From the NCBI RefSeq assembly GCF_047301505.1, contig NZ_CP154840.1, positions 2,852,001 to 2,916,000 of the forward strand: 64,000 nt of DNA, written 5' to 3'. The notes below the pieces were generated by a model. The model searched no databases, was not told the origin of the DNA, and saw only the letters and a program-made list of their open reading frames with translations. The position numbers and the translations under genes were made by a program. Below, piece by piece: positions 42,258 to 51,042 of the stretch (position 1 is the stretch's first letter; the number at the start of each line of letters is the position of its first letter). Origin of the DNA: Lysinibacillus_B sp031181585 (GTDB taxonomy: Bacteria > Bacillota > Bacilli > Bacillales_A > Planococcaceae).

Positions 42258-43469
42258 TTATAAGAACATACCAGCAATTGCAGCTGATAGTAATGAAGCA
42301 AGTGTACCTGCAAGAACTGCTTTTACTGCCAACTTAGCAATTACAGAACGCTTGTCCGGTGCCATTCCGCCTAGACCGCCGATTAAAATCCCCATTGAAC
42401 TCAAGTTTGCAAAACCACAAAGGGCGAATGAAATAATAATTCCCGTCTTTTCCGTGAAGTCTCCAATCACAGGTCCAAAGTTGGAATATGCAACAAACTC
42501 ATTAAGGATTAATTTTTGTCCAATGAATGAACCTGCACGGACAGCTTCTTCCCATGGTACTCCAATAGCAAAGGCAAGCGGAGCAAATACGTAGCCAAGT
42601 ATGCCTTCTAATGTAATGTTTTCATAGCCAAACCAGCCGCCAATACCGCCTAGAATACCATTAAGCAAGGCAATCAGAGCGATGAAAGCAATCAGCATCG
42701 CACCTACGTTTGCCGCAAGTTTCAAGCCATCTGCAGCACCGTTCGCTGCAGCATCGATAACGTTTGTTGATGTTTCATCCTTCTCCAGCTTGAAGTTTGT
42801 TTCATCTACTTCTTCTGTTTCAGGCATAATCAATTTCGCTAGTACCAAACCTGCCGGTGCTGCCATAAAGCTTGCTGCAAGTAAATATTCAAGTGGTACA
42901 CCTAGTTGTGAATATCCTACTAATACCGAACCTGAAACAGAGGCAAGACCACCTGTCATAACAGCAAACAGCTGAGACTTTGTCATCGTATTCAAGAACG
43001 GACGAATTACTAACGGTGCTTCTGTTTGGCCAACAAAGATGTTAGCTGCTGCGTTAACAGATTCCGCTTGTGTCGTTCCCAATACTTTTGATAGAAAACC
43101 ACCAATAATTCTGATGATGATTTGCATAATCCCTAAATAATAAAGTACTGATATTAAAGATGAGAAGAAAATAATAATTGTTAATACACTCATCGCAAAT
43201 ACAAAACCAATTTTGTCAGCATTTGCAAGACCGCCGAATACGAAATCGACACCTTCAAACGCATAGTTTACTAAATTTTGGACACCGTTAGATAGCTGCA
43301 TAAGCTTTTCGCGCCCGAATTCCCATTTCAATACGATAAACGCGAATAAAAGCTGAACGGCTAATCCAGATAATACAATACGCCACTGAATTGCTTTACG
43401 GTTTGCCGAAAAGGCCAACCCAATTCCAAGTACGGCTAAAATACCGATGATTCCCCAAATGAATTGCAT
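42258..43469 (-). CDS. nupC: NupC-family concentrative nucleoside transporter
   Basis: CNT transporters import nucleosides with H+ or Na+. The 403-residue product begins MQFIWGIIGILAVLGIGLAF and has the usual three N-terminal helices. It has the first helical hairpin region (VGQTEAPLVIRPFLNTMTKSQLFAVMTGGLASVSGS near 145-180, where the Gln and Glu contact the nucleoside), and the second (FALCGFANLSSMGILIGGLGGMAP near 355). The ATG at 43469 is chosen because GTAGGTG lies about five bases upstream. It is probably separated from the nucleotidase gene by its own terminator, but the two genes are functionally complementary. Confidence 0.93.
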   Translation of the reverse strand: MQFIWGIIGILAVLGIGLAFSANRKAIQWRIVLSGLAVQLLFAFIVLKWEFGREKLMQLSNGVQNLVNYAFEGVDFVFGGLANADKIGFVFAMSVLTIIIFFSSLISVLYYLGIMQIIIRIIGGFLSKVLGTTQAESVNAAANIFVGQTEAPLVIRPFLNTMTKSQLFAVMTGGLASVSGSVLVGYSQLGVPLEYLLAASFMAAPAGLVLAKLIMPETEEVDETNFKLEKDETSTNVIDAAANGAADGLKLAANVGAMLIAFIALIALLNGILGGIGGWFGYENITLEGILGYVFAPLAFAIGVPWEEAVRAGSFIGQKLILNEFVAYSNFGPVIGDFTEKTGIIISFALCGFANLSSMGILIGGLGGMAPDKRSVIAKLAVKAVLAGTLASLLSAAIAGMFL

Positions 43470-43714
43470 ATTTACACCTACTCTTATATATTTGAAACCC
43501 TTTTCATTTACATCTATTGACATTCGACAACGGACAACAGACGACTTACAACGTATGTTATCAAAACAGAAATTTGTTGTAAATTGATAGTAAATTCTAA
43601 AATTTTTATTATTGCCGAATATTCAATCCTTACTTCATTTCCTTTCATATTTTATAACCTGTATTATTTTCTAGAATTTTTCTGCTAAAAGGAGAAATTA
43701 AACGTTGGAAAGAG

Positions 43715-43747
43715 AAAACGACAGCCACTAAATCGTGCTGTCGTTTT
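43715..43747 (-). terminator. recD2 terminator
   Basis: Arms AAAACGACAGC/GCTGTCGTTTT with an 11-base loop; on the minus strand TTTTCTCTTT follows. It is about 160 bp past the recD2 stop. Confidence 0.65.
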
Positions 43748-43820
43748 AGAATAATACCCTATATACTGGAAAAGCTTGAAAGAAAAGAAAATCATGATTC
43801 TTTTTCCGCTTTCCTTTATT

Positions 43821-43872
43821 TTGGACATTTTTTGTCCAACTTGTGAATTATTTTGTTGGACGAATTTTGTCC
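43821..43872. repeat. Pair of TTGGAC dyads downstream of recD2
   Basis: TTGGACA-TTTTT-TGTCCAA (43821-43839) is a perfect dyad. A second, weaker one, TTGGAC...GTCC (43856-43872), begins exactly 35 bp later. Possible regulator sites, but no regulator is identified. Confidence 0.4.
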
Positions 43873-43905
43873 CTTCATATTAATTTGCGTCCCACTTTAA
43901 TATCC

Positions 43906-46350
43906 TCATTCTTCCATAAAATCATATGGTGATATATCTTTCATACCAATCATCGGGTGAATATGAGGTGCTGTCTCTGCATTCAAAATTTTCGGCTGAT
44001 CTTGTTCAGTTTTAGTTTCATTTATATCCGGGCCCTTTTCTTCAATCTCCTTTTCAGAAGCATTCACAAGCTCCTCTATTTCCATTGGATTGAGCCTTGC
44101 TCTTAAACTTGTCAGGCGTGCTAAATCATCTGTTTTAGAAAGGCCCTGAGCCAAGACATCCGGTTCCCCACATAAAATCAGGAAATTTTTCGCACGCGTA
44201 ATACCTGTATAAAGCAGGTTACGGCGCAGCATTTTTGCATAGCCCCGGACTACCGGCATAATTACCGTTTGGAATTCTGACCCTTGCGATTTATGGATGG
44301 AACAGCAATAGGCTAGCGTGATCTGGTTGAGATCTGCCCGCTGATAAGTAACTTCAATCCCCTCAAAATTAACTACGAGAAGATCCTGCTTTTCAATCGT
44401 TTCCTTCGCTTTAATAATAGCTATTACTTCCCCCATATCTCCATTAAACACATTACTTTCTGGTTGATTGACAAGTTGCAGTACCTTATCGCCAATACGG
44501 AAAATGGTATCGCCAAATACAAGTTCTTTTCTTGTGCCGTCATTTGGATTCACAAGCTCCTGTATTTGCTTGTTCAGTGCATCAATTCCCGCAGGTCCTT
44601 TATACATCGGTGCCAATACCTGCACATCCCGGATTGTCTGCCCTTTACTGACTGCGCTTTTAACAATCTGTGTAATGACATTGGCAACTTGATCAGAGCC
44701 TGCCTTTATAAAGGAGCGGTCACTCGTCTTTGCTGTTAATGTATCAGGGACAATACCCTTTTTGATTTGATGGGCAATCTCAATAATTGTTGAGCCCTCT
44801 GCCTGTCTATATACATCTGTTAACTCAACAGTAGGCAGCTGCTTAGACGCGAGGAGATCCTTCAGCACCTGGCCTGGTCCTACAGGAGGCAGCTGGTCTT
44901 GGTCTCCGACAAACACAACTTGCACATCTTCAGGCAGACTTTTCATTAATTGATGGGCAAGCCATGTATCAACCATGGACATCTCATCAATAATCACGAG
45001 CCTGCCTGCAATCTCTCGGCTTGTCTCTTCATCCTTATCTTCTTGGCCTGTAAACCCAAGCAAACGGTGAATAGTCATAGCTGGCAGCTCGGTAGATTCT
45101 GCAAGCCGTTTTGCTGCCCTGCCGGTTGGAGCCGCAAGAACAATTGGAAACGGTTCTTCCTTCTGGGCATAATATTTGGGATCAAGTGACAAGCCATGCA
45201 ATTCTGCATATACTTCTACCAGCCCTTTAATAACCGTCGTTTTTCCAGTGCCTGGTCCCCCGGTCAAAATCATAACAGCTGAGTTCAATGCTGTTTCAAT
45301 CGCCTGAGCCTGTGTTGGGGCATATGTAACGTCATAGCGCTCCTCTACTTCACCAATCGCTTTTCTAATTTCATCTTTTGAAAAATGCGTTTGTTTTTTA
45401 TTTTCCTTTATTAACTCTAGGATTTTTGAGGCAATGCCTACTTCACTAAAGTAGAGGGATGGAAGATAGAGTCTTGTCTCTTCCCCGCAGATTTTGCTTT
45501 CTTCCCGCATTTCAATACAAGCTTTGGAAATGGCTTCATATGGGATTTCCACTCGCTGACTCTGCTCCAGCATGTCCTTTACATGAGGCAGTACTTGCTC
45601 TGCATCTAAATAGACATGACCCTCGGATAAAGCTGCATGAGTTAAAACATGAAGAACCGCAGCCTTAATTCTGTCTGGATGGTTACCGGTAATACCGAGC
45701 TTCGAGCCCAGCTCATCAGCTCTCCCAAAGCCCACACCCTCTACATCTTCAATAAGCCGGTAAGGGTTTTCCGTGAGCATAGGAATTGTTTCCTCCCGGT
45801 ATACCTGGTAAATTTTCATACCAAGCTGGGGACCGAATCCCCAGTCATTTAACTGGATCATTACGCGCTGCAAACCAAGGTTTTGCTCTACTGCCGCACG
45901 TATTTGTGACTTTTTATCACTTGAAAGCCGCGGTACTGCATCCAATGCCTCTGGGTCTTCCAAAATCTTTTGCAATGCATGAATTCCTAGCTTATCAACG
46001 ACTACTTCTGCCGTTTTTCGCCCTATCCCCGGAAAAAGATCACTGGATAGATAATGAATGATACCTGTCTCAGTAGCTGGGACTTCTTTTTGGAATGTCT
46101 CTATCTGAAATTGCAGCCCGTACTTTGGATGGGATTTCATAATTCCGGTAAAACGATATATTTCATCTTCCGTTAATGGAGGTAAATACCCAACAACGAT
46201 AATTTCCTTTTCTTTATATTCAATATTGGTTTCCTGAATTTGAACCCGGACAATCGAGTACATATTGGATGGATTATGGAAAATGGACACGATAGGCCTG
46301 CCCAGAATAAACAGTTTATTCACTTCAAATAAATCGAGGTTTTCGGCCAT
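43906..46350 (-). CDS. recD2: RecD2-type ATP-dependent DNA helicase
   Basis: RecD2 is a 5'-3' superfamily 1 helicase that acts in repair without RecBC. The 814-residue product has the long RecD2-specific N-terminal region with helix-hairpin-helix units (LSSDLFPGIGRKTAEVVVDK near 101 and IEDVEGVGFGRADELG near 201). The helicase core follows: GGPGTGKTTV (Walker A) near 363, LVIIDEMSMVD (Walker B) near 448, VFVGDQDQLPPVGPG near 479 and SIHKSQGSEF near 695. It normally adjoins yrrB; here the accessory block 46517-58806 lies between them. Confidence 0.95.
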   Translation of the reverse strand: MAENLDLFEVNKLFILGRPIVSIFHNPSNMYSIVRVQIQETNIEYKEKEIIVVGYLPPLTEDEIYRFTGIMKSHPKYGLQFQIETFQKEVPATETGIIHYLSSDLFPGIGRKTAEVVVDKLGIHALQKILEDPEALDAVPRLSSDKKSQIRAAVEQNLGLQRVMIQLNDWGFGPQLGMKIYQVYREETIPMLTENPYRLIEDVEGVGFGRADELGSKLGITGNHPDRIKAAVLHVLTHAALSEGHVYLDAEQVLPHVKDMLEQSQRVEIPYEAISKACIEMREESKICGEETRLYLPSLYFSEVGIASKILELIKENKKQTHFSKDEIRKAIGEVEERYDVTYAPTQAQAIETALNSAVMILTGGPGTGKTTVIKGLVEVYAELHGLSLDPKYYAQKEEPFPIVLAAPTGRAAKRLAESTELPAMTIHRLLGFTGQEDKDEETSREIAGRLVIIDEMSMVDTWLAHQLMKSLPEDVQVVFVGDQDQLPPVGPGQVLKDLLASKQLPTVELTDVYRQAEGSTIIEIAHQIKKGIVPDTLTAKTSDRSFIKAGSDQVANVITQIVKSAVSKGQTIRDVQVLAPMYKGPAGIDALNKQIQELVNPNDGTRKELVFGDTIFRIGDKVLQLVNQPESNVFNGDMGEVIAIIKAKETIEKQDLLVVNFEGIEVTYQRADLNQITLAYCCSIHKSQGSEFQTVIMPVVRGYAKMLRRNLLYTGITRAKNFLILCGEPDVLAQGLSKTDDLARLTSLRARLNPMEIEELVNASEKEIEEKGPDINETKTEQDQPKILNAETAPHIHPMIGMKDISPYDFMEE

Positions 46351-46445
46351 CCGACTTCACCCCTTTACATCAATTCGTACAACTATTCTATCATAGGACA
46401 TGCAGAGTGTCCTTGAAATTTGATGGTTTCTTGGCGTTTGAATTA

Positions 46446-46480
46446 ATTGTTCACTGTTCATAATTGAACAATGCTATGAT
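46446..46480 (+). promoter_or_regulatory. hisA promoter with overlapping dyad
   Basis: An extended -10 TGCTATGAT ends at 46480. Directly upstream is a dyad with arms ATTGTTCA/TGAACAAT (46446-46453, 46465-46472), with a further TGTTCA inside. The -35 is weak, and the dyad occupies its place, which suggests an operator. Confidence 0.45.
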
Positions 46481-46516
46481 AGAAACAAAATAATATGACA
46501 AAAGAGGTGAAAGAGC

Positions 46517-47269
46517 ATGCAGTTTCGTCCTTGCATTGACCTGCATGATGGAAAGGTCAAGCAGATTGTCGGCAGCACGCTAGGACATCAAAATGTTGAT
46601 GTAGTTGAAAATTTCACATCTGAACACGAAGCATCTTATTTTGCCTCGATGTTTGCAAAAAGCGGGCTTACAGGCGGACATGTCATTATGCTTGGTCCGG
46701 GAAATGAACAAGCAGCATTGTCTGCTCTGCATACATACCCTGGTGGCTTACAAGTTGGCGGTGGTATAACAGCACAAAATGCCCGCCACTATTTAGATGC
46801 GGGCGCCTCCCACGTGATTGTCACATCGTATATTTTTCATGACGGCATACTTGACATGGAGCGCCTTGAAAGACTTGTGGAAGCAGTAGGCAAGGAAAGG
46901 CTTGTCATTGATTTAAGCTGCCGTAAGCGAGAAGGAAAATGGTTCGTTGTTACAGATAAATGGACTAAATTTAGCGATTTCGAAGTAAATGCAGCTTCCA
47001 TTCAAATGATTGAGCAGTACTGTGATGAGCTGTTAATCCATGCAGTTGATGTAGAAGGAAAACGCAGCGGGATGCAGGAAGAACTTGTTATTGATTTGGC
47101 CAATTGGACAACAATTCCTACGACCTATGCAGGTGGCGTTCGTTCTCTTGAAGATTTAAGGAAGTTCGAGCAGCTGGGGCATGGGAAGCTTCATGTTACG
47201 ATTGGAAGCGCACTTGATATTTTCGGAGGGGACTTGCACTATAACGAGGTCGTATCCCATTGTAAATAA
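46517..47269 (+). CDS. hisA: Eukaryotic-type HisA (ProFAR isomerase)
   Basis: HisA isomerises ProFAR to PRFAR, the fourth step of histidine synthesis. This 250-residue barrel protein resembles the yeast HIS6 branch rather than ordinary bacterial HisA. It has RPCIDLHDGKVKQIVGSTLG at the N terminus, LQVGGGITAQNARHYLDAGA near 75, ERLVIDLSCRKREGKW near 127, LLIHAVDVEGKRSG near 173 and YAGGVRSLEDL near 201, ending SALDIFGGDL. The catalytic Asp residues are in CIDLH and HAVDVEG. GAGGTGA precedes the ATG. It is solitary, with no other his gene nearby and its own terminator. Confidence 0.9.
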   Translation: MQFRPCIDLHDGKVKQIVGSTLGHQNVDVVENFTSEHEASYFASMFAKSGLTGGHVIMLGPGNEQAALSALHTYPGGLQVGGGITAQNARHYLDAGASHVIVTSYIFHDGILDMERLERLVEAVGKERLVIDLSCRKREGKWFVVTDKWTKFSDFEVNAASIQMIEQYCDELLIHAVDVEGKRSGMQEELVIDLANWTTIPTTYAGGVRSLEDLRKFEQLGHGKLHVTIGSALDIFGGDLHYNEVVSHCK

Positions 47270-47285
47270 TGCAGTGAGCTATGCG

Positions 47286-47325
47286 AAAAAGGATTGTAAA
47301 AGCACCATGCTTTCACAATCCTTTT
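47286..47325. terminator. Terminator between hisA and dctR
   Basis: Arms AAAAGGATTGTAAAAGC/GCTTTCACAATCCTTTT with one mismatch and a T-rich continuation on the plus strand. The A-rich left edge could also end dctR on the minus strand. Confidence 0.85.
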
Positions 47326-47385
47326 CAGTTTTTGCAGCAGAAGGCTGCCAATTGTATAGTATCAAGGTAAAAACCCCCGGGGCTA

Positions 47386-48087
47386 TTACTGCGGGATAAA
47401 ATATTGATTTACCGGCCGCCCTACACCTCCATACTGAACATCTACTTTAATGAGCTGCCTCTTTTCCATGAAGTCCAGATAGCGTCTTGCCGTTACCCGT
47501 GCAACACCGATTGCTGCCGCCACTTCATCAGCTGAGGCCCCATCCTTGCATTGTTTCAGATAGGCTGACACCTTATCAAGTGTTGAGCGGTTGAATCCTT
47601 TTGGCAATTCCAGCTCCAGTTCAGGCTGCGATTCTACTTTTTCCTCTACCCGCCCTTTCCGGATAAGTGCATCTAATTCCTGCTGGGTCATATCTTCAAC
47701 ACTCTGTGTTTTCTGTTTAAATTGGCGGTAGTTTTCTAGTGTCTGCTGCATTCTTTCAAATGTAAAAGGCTTCATAATATAATCATATACACCTAGATGG
47801 AGTATATTCTGAATGGTAGGCATATCATTAGCCGCTGTTACTGAAATGACATCAACGTTCAGCATTTCTCCGCGTATTTGGCGCAGTGTTTCTAGACCGT
47901 CCTGCTCCGGCATAAAAATATCCATTAATACTACATCCGGCTTCAGCTCTTTGATTTTCTCAAAGCCGATTACCCCATTCGCTGCTGTTCCTACAATCTC
48001 ATATCCTTCGATTCGCTCTATGAATTGACGATTGACCTCTCTAACCATAGGATCATCTTCTATCAGCAGGATTTTAATAACCTCCAT
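47386..48087 (-). CDS. dctR: C4-dicarboxylate response regulator DctR (CitT/DpiA family)
   Basis: This response regulator is predicted to activate dicarboxylate transport genes. The receiver domain spans residues 4-120, with DD near 12, the phosphoacceptor Asp in PDVVLMDIFMPEQDG near 52-58, and the conserved Lys in YIMKPF near 105. A linker leads to a C-terminal winged helix-turn-helix (GASADEVAAAIGVARVTARR near 180), typical of the CitB/DctR group. The ATG at 48087 has AGGAGA eight bases upstream and overlaps the end of dctS by 14 bp. It is paired with dctS on the minus strand. Confidence 0.9.
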   Translation of the reverse strand: MEVIKILLIEDDPMVREVNRQFIERIEGYEIVGTAANGVIGFEKIKELKPDVVLMDIFMPEQDGLETLRQIRGEMLNVDVISVTAANDMPTIQNILHLGVYDYIMKPFTFERMQQTLENYRQFKQKTQSVEDMTQQELDALIRKGRVEEKVESQPELELELPKGFNRSTLDKVSAYLKQCKDGASADEVAAAIGVARVTARRYLDFMEKRQLIKVDVQYGGVGRPVNQYFIPQ

Positions 48088-49690
48088 TTTGCTCATCTCC
48101 TAATTCAAATAATAGTAAAAAGCTTGTTCCTTTTCCTTCTTCGCTTGATACCTCGATTGTTCCGCGCCCTTTTTTAACAATTTCATCTATTAAGTACAAG
48201 CCGATTCCCCGGTTTTCCTTAGCCTTTGTAGAAAAGCCATTTTCAAACATGCGTTTCTTTACTTCCTCGCTCATCCCGCTTCCATTATCTGTTACTAAAA
48301 TAGCGAGCACATCGTCATGTTCGTCCACTGAAATAGTAATGAGCTTTTCAGTTCTCGCTGTCCCTTGGAGTGCATCAAATGCATTTTCAATTAGATTCCC
48401 GAAAAGCACGACAAAATCATGCTGATCTAAAAATTTCGGGAAGCGGGTAAAATGGCTTTCTTGATCTATTTCCACAGTAATTCCGAGCTCTTTCCCGCGC
48501 CCCACCTTACTGAGCAGCAAACCTGATAAATTTTCATTTTTAAATCGTTCATTCAAAAATCGAATGAGAGAGGCTTCATCTGCCTGCACTTCTGTTAAAT
48601 ATTTAAGCGCCTGTGTTGTATGCCCAAGCTGCAAAAGACCAGTAATTGTATGAAGCTTATTTTTATGTTCATGCGTCTGTACACGAAGCGCCTGGACAAA
48701 AGCCCTCACTCCTGTTAATTCCTCTGCGAGCCGTTTTACCTCTGTCAGATCCTTAAAAATGGCAACTGCGCCGGCATTTTTCCCCTTTACTTGAATCGGG
48801 ATGCGCGTACTCATAATGCTGCGCCGATTAATATAAATTTCCTGATTATAAATCGGCTTACCACTTTCCACGATTTCCGGTAACCTTGTATCGGGCAGCA
48901 CCTCATAGATTTTTCGTCCTATATACTTGGCATTATCTCCTTCCACACCTAGAATAAAGCCGGCCTTCTGATTGAAAATGGTAATATTCATCTGATTATC
49001 AACAGCAATGATTCCTTCATGCATGGCGTTGAATGTCTCCTGTCTCTCCACATACATTTGAGAAATCTCCTCAGGCTCCAACCCAAACATTTGCTTTTTA
49101 ATATGGTGCCCCAACATAAGTGCTCCCCACATACTAAAAAGCACAGAAAATAAAATCGTAATAATGATCTCTGAAGCATAATCGTGGAAAACTTTGGACA
49201 GCGTAGGCATCGGGTACCCGACAATCACGACACCAATCTGCCTCTTGTCTTCATTTAATACAGGAACGAACGCCCGTATCATTGTTCCAAGCTCACCTTC
49301 CGCATTTGAAATATAATAGTGCTCACTAAATGCAGCATTTACATCTTCGGAAGCACTCTTTTTTCCTAATTCAGCAGATGAGGGATGAGAATACTTCACA
49401 CGGTCCATATTTAGGACGACGATATATTCTGCTTTATTAATAACACGTATTTCTTCAACAATATGGTTCACCGTCTGGATTGCCTCGCCCTGGTCATCGT
49501 TCATTAACTGGTTGGTTAGCTCCGGCATATTAGAAACCGTTCTGGCAATAAGCATCGCTCGCTGTCCAAAGTCTTGCTCCTGTTCACTCAACAAGCTTCC
49601 AATGACAAATACGCCACCGATGAAAAAAGAAAAGGCGATGATGAAGAAGGTCATAAGCAGTATTTTGGTATTCATTTTTAATCTTCGCAT
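48074..49690 (-). CDS. dctS: C4-dicarboxylate sensor histidine kinase DctS (CitA/DcuS family)
   Basis: This membrane sensor has helices near residues 8-30 and 168-190 flanking an extracellular PAS-like domain with YSHPSSAELGKKS, the dicarboxylate-sensor signature. A cytoplasmic PAS domain follows (ETFNAMHEGIIAVDNQMNIT near 220), then the histidine box (RVQTHEHKNKLHTITGLLQL near 345) and HATPase motifs (LIENAFDAL, VTDNGSGMSEE, NRGIGLYLI). The ATG at 49690 has AAGGAGA about eight bases upstream; the longer frame is less likely. Bacillus DctS works with the binding protein DctB, which here is divergent, 75 bp away. Confidence 0.92.
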   Translation of the reverse strand: MRRLKMNTKILLMTFFIIAFSFFIGGVFVIGSLLSEQEQDFGQRAMLIARTVSNMPELTNQLMNDDQGEAIQTVNHIVEEIRVINKAEYIVVLNMDRVKYSHPSSAELGKKSASEDVNAAFSEHYYISNAEGELGTMIRAFVPVLNEDKRQIGVVIVGYPMPTLSKVFHDYASEIIITILFSVLFSMWGALMLGHHIKKQMFGLEPEEISQMYVERQETFNAMHEGIIAVDNQMNITIFNQKAGFILGVEGDNAKYIGRKIYEVLPDTRLPEIVESGKPIYNQEIYINRRSIMSTRIPIQVKGKNAGAVAIFKDLTEVKRLAEELTGVRAFVQALRVQTHEHKNKLHTITGLLQLGHTTQALKYLTEVQADEASLIRFLNERFKNENLSGLLLSKVGRGKELGITVEIDQESHFTRFPKFLDQHDFVVLFGNLIENAFDALQGTARTEKLITISVDEHDDVLAILVTDNGSGMSEEVKKRMFENGFSTKAKENRGIGLYLIDEIVKKGRGTIEVSSEEGKGTSFLLLFELGDEQNGGY

Positions 49691-49765
49691 CAATATCTCT
49701 CCTTTTTTTCTCGCTCGATGCACGTTATACTCTTAATAAAATAAGTCGAAAATATGGTGGTATAT

Positions 49766-50818
49766 ATGAAATATTTTTTTACAGGTGCCTTATTAATGCT
49801 CGTCCTGCTGATCTCCTTTTTCGGCTATAAGCAAAATGTTGTCGATGTCTCCTCACTCCCGTATGATGATGAACAAAATGGCCTTAGCGACCAAATAATC
49901 ATTCATTTCAGCCATGTAGTGGCAGAAAACACACCAAAGGGGCTTGCAGCTATAAAATTTGCTGAACTAGTCAAAGAAAAAACAAACGGACGCGTTATTG
50001 TCCAAGTGTATCCAAACGGGATTTTATATAATGACAAAAACGAGATGGAGGCCTTACAAAATAATGATATCCAAATGATTGCTCCTACCTTCTCAAAAAT
50101 GACATCTTATTTGCCCTCTTGGCAGGTATTGGACCTTCCTTTTATCATTGAAACAGATGAACAGCTTCAGGATGTTTTGACAGGTCCCTTAAAAGACCAG
50201 CTTCTCGCTGAATTGGACGAATTGAATATCAAGGGGTTGGATTTTTGGAGCAATGGCTTCAAACAGATTGCATCGAATGATTTTCCAGTACAAGATGTTG
50301 AAGATTTTCAATCACTTCGTGTCCGAGTAATGGCCAGCGACCTTATTAGCAAGCAGTTTTCGCTGCTGGGCTCTACACCGATTATAACGACATTTGATGA
50401 TGTGTTTTATGAAATCGAAAAGAAAAACATTCAGGCCCAGGAAAATACGATTTCTAATTTATATTCAAAAGGCTTCCACAAGTACGAAAAGTATATTACT
50501 CTTTCTAATCACGGCATTATGGGCTATGCTGTCATCATGAATGAATCATTTTGGAATGATTTAGATGACGAGCTCCAGCAGCATATATTAGATGCCCTGC
50601 AGGAAATGAGTGACTGGCAGTTCGAAACGAGCATTGCCATGAACAAATCAGGTCAGCAGGAGCTCCGTGCTTTGCCAAATGTATTTCTTTCCCCTCTTTC
50701 AGCCGCCCAGAAAAGCGCCTGGAAGGAGAAAGTGACACCTATTTATGATACTTACAAAAATGAAGTCAGTGATTCATATTATAAATTATTAATAGAAGAA
50801 GTGAATAGAAGCAATTAA
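49766..50818 (+). CDS. dctB: C4-dicarboxylate binding protein DctB
   Basis: DctB is a TRAP-type (DctP family) periplasmic-fold binding protein that in Bacillus subtilis acts as a co-sensor with DctS and the transporter, not as part of a TRAP permease. The 350-residue product has a signal-anchor helix (residues 2-22) and no lipobox. The binding domain shows FSHVVAENTPKGLAAIKFAE near 51 and LRVRVMASDLISKQFSLLGS near 183, with the substrate Arg in RVRVM, and ENTISNLYSKGFHKYEKYIT near 225. No TRAP membrane subunits are present. GGTGG precedes the ATG, a weak ribosome site. It ends with a strong terminator. Confidence 0.9.
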   Translation: MKYFFTGALLMLVLLISFFGYKQNVVDVSSLPYDDEQNGLSDQIIIHFSHVVAENTPKGLAAIKFAELVKEKTNGRVIVQVYPNGILYNDKNEMEALQNNDIQMIAPTFSKMTSYLPSWQVLDLPFIIETDEQLQDVLTGPLKDQLLAELDELNIKGLDFWSNGFKQIASNDFPVQDVEDFQSLRVRVMASDLISKQFSLLGSTPIITTFDDVFYEIEKKNIQAQENTISNLYSKGFHKYEKYITLSNHGIMGYAVIMNESFWNDLDDELQQHILDALQEMSDWQFETSIAMNKSGQQELRALPNVFLSPLSAAQKSAWKEKVTPIYDTYKNEVSDSYYKLLIEEVNRSN

Positions 50819-50830
50819 ACAAAATGAACA

Positions 50831-50866
50831 AAACTACACTTTTCATCGGAAAGTGTAGTTTTTTTA
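50831..50866 (+). terminator. dctB terminator
   Basis: Arms AAACTACACTTT/AAAGTGTAGTTT, 7-base loop, then seven T. It isolates dctB from dctP. Confidence 0.9.
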
Positions 50867-50914
50867 TAAGAATTAACACTTGTATTATAACAAAATAATA
50901 ACTGCAATCGGCGT

Positions 50915-50995
50915 TACATAACAGTTTAATAGTTGATATATCAACGTTTCTATAAAAAAACGAAACAATTGGACAAAATAAACGTTATGTTTTTT
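50915..50995. promoter_or_regulatory. Palindrome cluster upstream of dctP, possible DctR sites
   Basis: GTTGATATATCAAC (50932-50945) is a perfect 14-bp palindrome. GTTTC and GAAAC follow it (50946-50966), and ACATAAC (from about 50916) faces GTTATGT (about 50984-50990). The cluster is 35-115 bp upstream of the -10 of dctP, as expected for an activator region. Inference only. Confidence 0.35.
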
Positions 50996-51029
50996 AAAAA
51001 CTAAACCTTTTATTCTGAAAACTATACGC

Positions 51030-51035
51030 TATGAT
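51030..51035 (+). promoter_or_regulatory. Probable -10 of dctP
   Basis: TATGAT with no recognisable -35 at 17 bp. A weak -35 fits an activator-dependent promoter. The cre box starts 8 bp downstream. Confidence 0.4.
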
Positions 51036-51042
51036 ATTCCCA

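Larger units (their letters stand above)
43470..43905. other. Intergenic region between recD2 and nupC
   Basis: About 435 bp without a gene. It contains the recD2 terminator hairpin (43715-43747) and two TTGGAC-based dyads (43821-43872). I found no confident promoter for nupC and no riboswitch. Confidence 0.55.

Noticed and set aside
46400..46516. T-box riboswitch for hisA
   Set aside because: No AGGGTGG core and no terminator hairpin ahead of the start; only a dyad and an extended -10 are seen.
49766..50818. dctB as part of a TRAP transporter
   Set aside because: No DctQ or DctM membrane subunits are nearby; the neighbours dctS, dctR and a DAACS symporter fit the Bacillus co-sensor role.
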